Source: Desulfurococcaceae archaeon AG1
GTDB lineage: Archaea; Thermoproteota; Thermoprotei_A; Sulfolobales; AG1
Length of the DNA stretch: 64,000 nt
Assembly: GCA_003116855.1 (NCBI GenBank)
Contig: BEWT01000015.1
Location: forward strand, 163,445 to 227,444
Direction of reading: 5' to 3'
The notes beneath the pieces are model-generated. The model saw only the letters and a list, made by a program, of their open reading frames with translations, was not told the DNA's origin and did no database searches. Of the stretch, positions 57,984 to 64,000 are shown in pieces (within the stretch, counting starts at the first letter, position 1; every line of letters begins with the position of its first letter). The translations under genes were made by a program, and so were the position numbers.

Positions 57984-59021
57984 ATGTTTGTAAGCATGTC
58001 GTTCAGATTGGTAGTGAATGTTGAGAGCCTCAACGGTGTGGAGACCGTAGGCAATCTCTCTAGGCATAGAACAGCACCAATAGTGATCCCTCTGTCCAAG
58101 ACCTCTGGGGGCTCATACACAGTAAAATACGTCCCAGCAATATCTGGAGAAGCCCTGGGCCATGCTTACCAAGAAGCCCTAGTAGAGGTTGCGAAGAAGA
58201 TGGGGCTCCCGGTCGGTCTCTACTCATCCAGGGGAGAGTTCATAAAGTTCAGCGAGGATGAGTATTTAAAAGAAGAGGGTATATCGCCTCCAAAGGATCA
58301 TAGTGATGCTAGGAGATTCGAGGTTGACGTGATACTCAAAGACATTGTAGCGGATGTCGGCGGCTTCCTATACACGGGGAAGTATCCTGTTAAGAGAACC
58401 TCGAGGTTCCAGGTAGGATATATGATCCCAGCGCTCGAGACAGCTGCAGAAGCCTCAGCCCTCGAGGCTCAGTTCCATGTAAGGTTCCTGGCATCCAGGC
58501 CCCAGAGGGGTGGGGAGGCTATGCTGGGCCAGATACCATATAACGTTGAGGTTGGATCGGCGCTCTATACATTCACCTTTACACTAGATCTGGGAGGCAT
58601 CGCTGAGCCCTCTACAAAGTATGGAAACCCCCATCCCAGGGAGAATGATCTCAAGAACCAGGCTAAGTCTAGGAGGCAGGCTGCAATTGGAGCCCTTACC
58701 CTCATGACAAGCTCGTGGCTCTTTGGAGCAAAGAGATCCAGGTTCCTTCCCAACGCTGAGCTGAGATCTGCTGTGGCTTCTATCTCAACAATACCATTCG
58801 TAGTTAGTCAGGGTAACTATGGGACATATATAGCTGATACTGCTAAGAGGGCTGAGAATCTCCTCTCCGTGCTAAAGTCTTTCGGGAGATCGGAGGAGAT
58901 CTCGATCCTAGCGGTAGATAGAGAGGGTCTCGAGATACCGCAGAATGTTTCGAAGGCTTCAAGTGTGGAGGAGATGATAAGAAGGATCTCCGAGACTCTT
59001 AGGCAGAAGAACCTAGTATAA
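57984..59021 (+). CDS. cas7: Cas7 (Csa2), type I-A Cascade backbone
   Basis: The repeated backbone subunit that coats the crRNA spacer. The start MFVSMSFRLVVNVESLNGVE then TVGNLSRHRTAPIVIP is the Csa2/DevR signature, followed by VKYVPAISGEALGHAYQEAL and the RRM-core segments VDVILKDIVADVGGFLYTG, RTSRFQVGYMIPALE and EAQFHVRFLA. The frame is open to GTG 57975, but ATG 57984 matches the family start. At 345 residues it has normal length. Transcribed with csa5 upstream and cas5 40 bases downstream. Confidence 0.92.
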   Translation: MFVSMSFRLVVNVESLNGVETVGNLSRHRTAPIVIPLSKTSGGSYTVKYVPAISGEALGHAYQEALVEVAKKMGLPVGLYSSRGEFIKFSEDEYLKEEGISPPKDHSDARRFEVDVILKDIVADVGGFLYTGKYPVKRTSRFQVGYMIPALETAAEASALEAQFHVRFLASRPQRGGEAMLGQIPYNVEVGSALYTFTFTLDLGGIAEPSTKYGNPHPRENDLKNQAKSRRQAAIGALTLMTSSWLFGAKRSRFLPNAELRSAVASISTIPFVVSQGNYGTYIADTAKRAENLLSVLKSFGRSEEISILAVDREGLEIPQNVSKASSVEEMIRRISETLRQKNLV

Positions 59022-59060
59022 AGGTATAAAGATCCGTTATAACCCAGAGTGGAGATATAT

Positions 59061-59981
59061 ATGAGGTCTCCCACAGGGGCCGAGGATCTTGAGGCTCTGG
59101 TTGTTAGGGTTAGGTTTCTCTGGGGCTTTAGTATAAGGAGACCCTCGGTTTCTAAGGCTCAGCCCTCGTATAGTACGATCCCCCCGACAACACTTATAGG
59201 GGCTCTCTCCGCACCTATAGCCGTGTCTAAGAAATACGGGGAGGTTGTTGCAAGGGGTAAGAGTATCTATAGCGCCTCTACAATAGCTATGGACTTTGTG
59301 GCTGCTGCATCGTTGACATTTGAGGAGAGACGTGGAAGGGCTCCTGTAGGAATATATTGGGAGGATCTCAATAGATATGCTATTCACCAGTTCCAGAGGC
59401 GTGAGAGAAGGGCTGAGAGAGAATTTTGGAAGTATATGTTTGGTGCTATAGGTGTTGGGAAGATCTATGCTCCTGACGCTATAGCAAAGATCGTGTATAT
59501 ACTCGATACTGCTAAGGCTAGATCCGTGCTTGGCGATACGTGGAGAAGCGATCTGATCAGATATGCTTACCAGATAACAAGGATCGGAAGCAAGGAGAGC
59601 CTAGTAGCTGTTGAGGATGCAAGGCTCGCGAGGGTAAAGCCTGTTGGTAGGGAGTTCTGCACATCTCTATACCAACCGCTAGAGTATCTGGAGAGGTTGG
59701 AGAGCCCGTATAACCCTGATATACCATACTATGCCAGATGCCCTGGTAGCGAGAAGGTTCCGGAAGCCTATATAGAGACCTTCTGGGAAGAATCCTTCGA
59801 ATTCGGCGTACAGCCTGGGGAGAAGCTATACCTTGTCCCGGGTACTAGAAGCCCGATAATGCCTGGGGAGATTAGGATTAGAGTAAAGCAGGGCTATCAA
59901 GGTTATGAGGTTGAGGGTGAGAGGGGTCTTATTATAGCTCTTCCCGAGAGATCCTCCGCAGGGCTAAGGCGTGGGGGCTAG
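59061..59981 (+). CDS. cas5: Cas5 (type I-A)
   Basis: Cascade subunit binding the 5' handle of the crRNA. The N-terminus LVVRVRFLWGFSIRRPSVSK then AQPSYSTIPPTTLIGALSAP is the recognisable RAMP-type Cas5 start. The central insertion (RRERRAEREFWKYMFGAIGV) is charged, and the C-terminus GYEVEGERGLIIALPERSSA closes the fold. About 306 residues from ATG 59061, longer than many bacterial Cas5 but usual for type I-A. GTG 59049 is another possible start. The next gene begins 5 bases after its stop. Confidence 0.85.
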   Translation: MRSPTGAEDLEALVVRVRFLWGFSIRRPSVSKAQPSYSTIPPTTLIGALSAPIAVSKKYGEVVARGKSIYSASTIAMDFVAAASLTFEERRGRAPVGIYWEDLNRYAIHQFQRRERRAEREFWKYMFGAIGVGKIYAPDAIAKIVYILDTAKARSVLGDTWRSDLIRYAYQITRIGSKESLVAVEDARLARVKPVGREFCTSLYQPLEYLERLESPYNPDIPYYARCPGSEKVPEAYIETFWEESFEFGVQPGEKLYLVPGTRSPIMPGEIRIRVKQGYQGYEVEGERGLIIALPERSSAGLRRGG

Positions 59982-59986
59982 GAGTA

Positions 59987-61792
59987 ATGGGTCAGAGGCT
60001 AAGGCTTGGAGAAATATATAATAAGGTTTGTAGCGCGCTTGGCTGGCAGCCTAGAAGACTTATAATGGAAACCCTAAAGGAGCTTGATAATGCTGTGCGG
60101 AGTAGCGATGGTAAGGCTGTTCTTGTTAGGGCTCCTACTGGTTATGGTAAGAGCACCATATCTCTAACGCTATATGTGGCGATAAAGCAGTTTGGGAGGA
60201 CTGATCTGGGTTTCAGGGTGATCCATGTTCTCCCAATGAGATCTATTGGGGATAAGATGGAGATCGATATGAGGGGTAGGATAGAGGCTTTGATCGATAG
60301 GGGGTTTGATAAGCTCTCCCCCAATGATCTTGGGCTGCAGCATATGGGTTCTCCTGGAAGCCCTTATCTTGCTAGGAGGTTTGTGATAACGACTGGTGAT
60401 ACGCTTATATCGAGTCTATATAAGGTTCCCCCGGTCGAGATCCGCAAGATCTTTTTATACAACATATCTCATTACGAGATCCCGAGGGGCTTTATATACT
60501 CCTCAGTTGTTGTTTTCGACGAGTTCCACCTATACCCGAGACCCTATCTCTGGTCAGCAAGTGATAGCGAGCAAGGGGATAAGGCGCTCACCTCTATGTT
60601 AGCTGCGGTCAAAGCTATACTTGATAGCGGATCCCCTGTTGTGATAGCAACAGCTACTCTTCCGAAACCTGTTCTCGATGCTCTTAACAGTGTTCAAGGG
60701 CTTAGAGGGAGGATCGTTGAGATCCCTGGTAGCAGTGATAACCCGGTCTCTAGGGATGTGAGGGTTTATTTGGAAAGCGTTAGGGATCGAGATACAATGA
60801 TCGCTGTTATTGCTGAGAAGGCTTTAGAGCTCTCCAGCAAGGGCTCTGTGCTTGTGGTTCTCAATACTGTTGAGTCGGCTGCTAGGGTGTATAGCAATAT
60901 AAAGGATCTTTTGAAGGCTCAGGGATCTGTAGATAGTGTTGATTTGATGCTGATCCATGGGAGGATTGTTGAGAGGGATAGGAAGAGCATTGTTGAGAAG
61001 CTATCACGCGTTTCTGCTAATAACCAGCCTGTTGGGAGGATATTGGTTTCTACACAGGTTCTAGAGGCTGGTGTTGATGTTAGCTTTAATTATCTCTTAA
61101 CAGAAATAGCCCCTCCAGAGAGTATTATTCAGAGGCTTGGACGTGTTGCTAGATATGGTGGGTATGGTGAGGCTTATATCTATATTATAGCTGGGGCTAG
61201 TGATCCTGTCCCTATATATCCTGCAGAGATCCTTGAGGAGGTTGTTAAAGAGCTTGGGGCGATAGCAAAGAGCTCTGGTGGTGCTTTATCCCACAGGGAT
61301 GTGGAGGGTCTTCTGAGGATCTATGATAGGATTGAGAATCCTAATATTATTATGCGCGACTATGGAAGGGCTCTTGATGCGATAGATAGGAGTATGGATA
61401 TATCGTCAATAGATGTTAAGGGGGTTCTAGAGAAGATATGCTCCTTCCTAAGGGATAGCGATCTTGTAAGGCTACTGCCAGCCGAGCTCGATGAGGTTGC
61501 CTCATGCCTCGAGAGGGGTTTGAGCGATAGGAGTCTGTCTGATATCTCGATCCCCGCCGAGAGATCTATTCTAGGAAGGCTCTGCACGGGTAAGAGGATT
61601 ATTGGTATTTACACGGATAGCGGGAAGTGTATTAAGATAGATGCTGGGAAGGATCTAGAGGATATGGTGGGGAAGATCTGCGGATCTAACTGCCCCTCGA
61701 TAGAGATGATGAAGACACATAAATATGTATCAGAACCCGTATCAGGGCTGATTGTTAAAGGTTATGATAAGGAGAAGGGGTTGGTATTATGA
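59987..61792 (+). CDS. cas3': Cas3' helicase
   Basis: The ATP-dependent DNA helicase half of type I interference, encoded apart from its nuclease as usual in type I-A. Superfamily 2 motifs: Walker A VRAPTGYGKSTISLTLYVA (about residue 47), MRSIGDKMEIDM, the DExH box VVVFDEFHLYPRPYLW (about 178), VVIATATLPKPVLDAL, VLVVLNTVESAARVYSNI, STQVLEAGVDVSFNYLLTE and the arginine finger IIQRLGRVARYGGYGE. 601 residues. Its stop overlaps the ATG of cas3'' (ATGA), so the two halves are co-translated. Confidence 0.95.
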   Translation: MGQRLRLGEIYNKVCSALGWQPRRLIMETLKELDNAVRSSDGKAVLVRAPTGYGKSTISLTLYVAIKQFGRTDLGFRVIHVLPMRSIGDKMEIDMRGRIEALIDRGFDKLSPNDLGLQHMGSPGSPYLARRFVITTGDTLISSLYKVPPVEIRKIFLYNISHYEIPRGFIYSSVVVFDEFHLYPRPYLWSASDSEQGDKALTSMLAAVKAILDSGSPVVIATATLPKPVLDALNSVQGLRGRIVEIPGSSDNPVSRDVRVYLESVRDRDTMIAVIAEKALELSSKGSVLVVLNTVESAARVYSNIKDLLKAQGSVDSVDLMLIHGRIVERDRKSIVEKLSRVSANNQPVGRILVSTQVLEAGVDVSFNYLLTEIAPPESIIQRLGRVARYGGYGEAYIYIIAGASDPVPIYPAEILEEVVKELGAIAKSSGGALSHRDVEGLLRIYDRIENPNIIMRDYGRALDAIDRSMDISSIDVKGVLEKICSFLRDSDLVRLLPAELDEVASCLERGLSDRSLSDISIPAERSILGRLCTGKRIIGIYTDSGKCIKIDAGKDLEDMVGKICGSNCPSIEMMKTHKYVSEPVSGLIVKGYDKEKGLVL

Positions 61793-62694
61793 ATAAGCCC
61801 TGTGCATTCTCAGGACAGTCGCTTATCTCGCATATCGAGGGCTCCCTCAGGATCGCTAGGATGCTGATCAGCGAGGGCTATGTAGATACAGTATCCCTGA
61901 GGCTGGCCAAGACCCTCAGGGGTAAAGTGGATCCCGGGGTTCTTGGGGATGTTGTTAGAGATATGATCGAGATCTCTGTGATCTTCCACGATATAGGTAA
62001 GGCTTTGAAGGTGTTTCAAGATTCATATAATGATAACTGCCTATGTATTCGTGAGGGGAGGTGTGGTTTCCCATACCATGAGATCTTTTCAGCGATCTAT
62101 CTTTACATGTTCCTCGTTGGATTGTCTAAGGATTTCTCGAGGCTTTATGGGGATGCGCTTTTAGAGCCTATGCTAATGATTCCGGTAGCCTCTGTGATCA
62201 ACCATATGCATGCTTTGAGGAGCTATAGGGAGCTGAAGAGCGAGATCAATAGTATTGTTACTCGCAAGACTGGGGATATTGCCAGGTTAATAGAGAGGGG
62301 GATATATTTTGAGGATCCTGAGGGACTGGCTAGGGAGATCCTTAGGTTCAAAGATCTATATTACGGCGTTAAGGTTAACGAGGATACGCTAGCCAGCCTG
62401 CTTAGAACAAGGCTGGATTCAACAGGCATGTTAAGTACTGCAGAGCAGATCGTTAAAGAGATGGGGAATGCAAGCACACAGCCATGGTCAAAGCTATATC
62501 TCTTGGTGCTAGTTCCCCTAAGCATTGGGGATAGCTGTGATAGTGCAGATAAAAGGGTCTCCGATCCTGGGGAGTTTGGTGGTAGGAAAGCCTATATCAG
62601 GGAGCTCTGTTGCAACTCGCTTGGATACTATTTAGGGAGTAGCGTGGGTGGTTTGGAGATATGTAGAGATATATCTAGGACTATGGGTGATTAG
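61789..62694 (+). CDS. cas3'': Cas3'' HD nuclease
   Basis: The single-strand DNA nuclease half of Cas3. Metal-binding residues occur as SHIEGSLRIARMLISEGY, VIFHDIGKALKVFQDSY (HD motif near residue 65), GFPYHEIFSAIYLYMFL and VINHMHALRSYRELKS, the series expected for HD-domain Cas3''. A cysteine-rich stretch DNCLCIREGRCGF precedes the second His and may bind a further metal. 301 residues. It overlaps cas3' by 4 bases and is followed by cas8a2 after about 95 bases. Confidence 0.93.
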   Translation: MNKPCAFSGQSLISHIEGSLRIARMLISEGYVDTVSLRLAKTLRGKVDPGVLGDVVRDMIEISVIFHDIGKALKVFQDSYNDNCLCIREGRCGFPYHEIFSAIYLYMFLVGLSKDFSRLYGDALLEPMLMIPVASVINHMHALRSYRELKSEINSIVTRKTGDIARLIERGIYFEDPEGLAREILRFKDLYYGVKVNEDTLASLLRTRLDSTGMLSTAEQIVKEMGNASTQPWSKLYLLVLVPLSIGDSCDSADKRVSDPGEFGGRKAYIRELCCNSLGYYLGSSVGGLEICRDISRTMGD

Positions 62695-62789
62695 AATGAT
62701 GCCAAGTAATATTGGTGTTTTTATTTCTGTGGGGTCTCGTATGTCTCGTTTTGTAGAATATGTTGAGGTAATAGGTGTGGGTGGGATCC

Positions 62790-63899
62790 ATGGTAAGTGT
62801 TAACCAGATCGAGATTAAACTCCCACCGACAATAGCTAGGGGATTCATACTAGCCCTGGTTAGACACATAGACGTGGGTCCCCAGAGAGGTGTTGAGGAG
62901 ATAGAGCTTAGAGGCGATTCTGTTATCCTTAAGGGCCGCGATCCTGTTGGGGGGCTTGCAGATGCTATTAACCTTATCGCTGACTACATAGCTGACCAGG
63001 CGGGGCAGGATATCGGGGTTAGACTGCCTATGAGTGGTAATGATAAGGGGATCGTTTCGAGGATCTTTCAATGCTACCAGGCGTCTTTAAAAGACGATCA
63101 GGAGAACCTTGCCCAGGTTGTTAGACAGATAGGCTCTACAATCTATAAGGTTAAATGCGATGAGTCCAAGCTCCCCTCTATCCTTAAGCCTGAGATGTAT
63201 GAGTATACAAGGATTCCTGGATACCTGGGCGGGGATAGTAAGAGAAAGTTTGACGAGGAATACCCAGCCGAATCTGTTGTCCTGGCACTTATTGGGTATC
63301 TCGGGGCAAGGGTTGGAGGTTATGGTGAGAGGAGAGCTGTGGCTCTTCTACCTCCTGACGAGGGTGGCTATAGTGCCAGGTATTTCTTTGAGAGGTACTC
63401 GAGATCTCTTAGGAATATGTGGGGTAGACAGATTAAGAGGAGGATGAGGTTTCCGGGTATAAATCCCGAACCAGCCCTCACTATATGGCTTGCCCTCCAG
63501 CTCCCCGAGGTCGATAAGATCAACCTGGTATCGATTAGGGAACCTGCTGGGAAGGAGTCTGCAATGCTTATCTCCTCCCTCTCTCTAACCCTTGATAGTG
63601 TTAAAAGATACACGGATCTATGGGAATGTGTTGTTAGGGCTAATGAGAAGGGTCTCGTTGAGATGATCCTTGAGAGGGCTCTTAACCCGGATCCGAGGCG
63701 GAGGTCTGATCTTGCTGTTAAGGCCTCTGTATGGTTGTACGAGACGCTGGTGGGGGTTAGGAGGTTTGAGGAGACTGTATATATGATGTCTAGGGACTAT
63801 GTTTCAGCCTTGCTGACGAACACCGAGGCTGGGGAGGATGCTAGGATTCTGGCTATGCTTGCTAGGAGTCTCTATAGATGTTATTCCGGGCGGTCTTGA
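62790..63899 (+). CDS. cas8a2: Cas8a2 (Csa4), type I-A large subunit
   Basis: The Cascade large subunit, responsible for PAM recognition and Cas3 recruitment. Sequence conservation in this group is low; the call rests on IEIKLPPTIARGFILALVRH, GYLGARVGGYGERRAVALLP, PEPALTIWLALQLPEVDKIN and its place after cas3''. About 369 residues from ATG 62790; GTG 62775 is also possible. Its TGA shares one base with the ATG of the following gene, so the operon goes on. Confidence 0.75.
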   Translation: MVSVNQIEIKLPPTIARGFILALVRHIDVGPQRGVEEIELRGDSVILKGRDPVGGLADAINLIADYIADQAGQDIGVRLPMSGNDKGIVSRIFQCYQASLKDDQENLAQVVRQIGSTIYKVKCDESKLPSILKPEMYEYTRIPGYLGGDSKRKFDEEYPAESVVLALIGYLGARVGGYGERRAVALLPPDEGGYSARYFFERYSRSLRNMWGRQIKRRMRFPGINPEPALTIWLALQLPEVDKINLVSIREPAGKESAMLISSLSLTLDSVKRYTDLWECVVRANEKGLVEMILERALNPDPRRRSDLAVKASVWLYETLVGVRRFEETVYMMSRDYVSALLTNTEAGEDARILAMLARSLYRCYSGRS

Positions 63900-64000
63900 T
63901 GAGTGCTCCAGCTTCTCTGACGCCCAATGCTTTTCTTGCTATCAAGATGGTTGTCGAGGCTCTTAGCTCTGTTGAGAGGGATATTGTCTATCTAGGTCTC
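63899..64000 (+). CDS. Next gene of the cas operon (partial, cut by right edge)
   Basis: ATG at 63899 overlaps the cas8a2 stop by one base and opens a frame of 34 codons to the window edge: SAPASLTPNAFLAIKMVVEA then LSSVERDIVYLGL. Too little to assign a family. In related type I-A loci csaX, cas6 or another effector gene follows here. Confidence 0.55.
   Translation, partial: MSAPASLTPNAFLAIKMVVEALSSVERDIVYLGL

Noticed and set aside
62696-62803. Small 35-codon frame starting ATGATG between cas3'' and cas8a2
   Set aside because: No recognisable protein features and it overlaps the likely cas8a2 start; more probably leader sequence.
1-64000. A true CRISPR array
   Set aside because: Only isolated repeat-like units were found; nowhere are two direct repeats separated by a 35-45 nt spacer.

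Overview
The window is chromosomal DNA of a hyperthermophilic crenarchaeon (Thermoproteota). The evidence is archaeal information-processing and modification genes (Dph2, Nep1, TFS, TrmO), short AT-rich TATA boxes about 25-30 nt before start codons with little or no leader, frequent GTG/TTG starts, AGG/AGA/ATA-rich codon use, a PaREP1-type gene, and a type I-A CRISPR effector operon with Csa3 and Csa5. The genus cannot be fixed from the sequence. No rRNA, tRNA or CRISPR array was found.

Layout. 1-5.7 kb: housekeeping genes (dph2 cut by the left edge, Ldh2-type dehydrogenase, S-adenosylhomocysteinase, TFS, an Asp/Glu-racemase-like enzyme, a membrane-anchored cupredoxin). 5.7-6.4 kb: a gene-poor island with mobile-element relics and a palindromic module bearing two outward-facing CRISPR-type repeats. 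6.4-14.3 kb: cation/proton antiporter, ABC exporter, a fused MoaD-MoaE, Nep1, acetyl-CoA synthetase. 14.4-19.8 kb: five genes matching IolC, IolD, IolB, IolE and IolG, a nearly complete myo-inositol degradation pathway. 20-25.3 kb: rhodanese, a secreted protein, a GH31 alpha-glucosidase, then an archaeal AAA ATPase enclosed by a near-perfect 44-bp inverted repeat. 25.5-34 kb: SIS proteins, AnmK-like kinase, GNAT acetyltransferase and an Opp/Dpp importer without its ATPases, suggesting uptake and breakdown of an amino-sugar or peptide compound. 34-48 kb: PhoU-like regulator, aminotransferase, two medium-chain dehydrogenases, prolyl oligopeptidase, MBL hydrolase, core MetE, a membrane-anchored methyltransferase, PLD-like membrane protein, stand-alone pyruvate-kinase C domain and a 12-TM protein. 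48.2-56 kb: accessory zone with a broken PaREP1 gene, further relics and solo CRISPR-type repeats, TrmO, a NikR-like regulator divergent from a P1B metal ATPase with an unusual CPS motif, and a two-gene operon of unknown function. 56.6-64 kb: csa3 divergent from csa5-cas7-cas5-cas3'-cas3''-cas8a2 and a further gene cut by the right edge; no adaptation genes are present.

The most unusual signal is a dispersed set of short intergenic relics. One group looks like 3' ends of TnpB-type transposon genes, which is where reRNA/omega-RNA scaffolds normally lie, with no intact tnpB in the window. The other group consists of single CRISPR-like repeats, some paired head-to-head around the palindromic TATA sequence GCTTATAAGC so that transcripts would start near the repeat. 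The two groups occur close together at several sites and bracket accessory genes.
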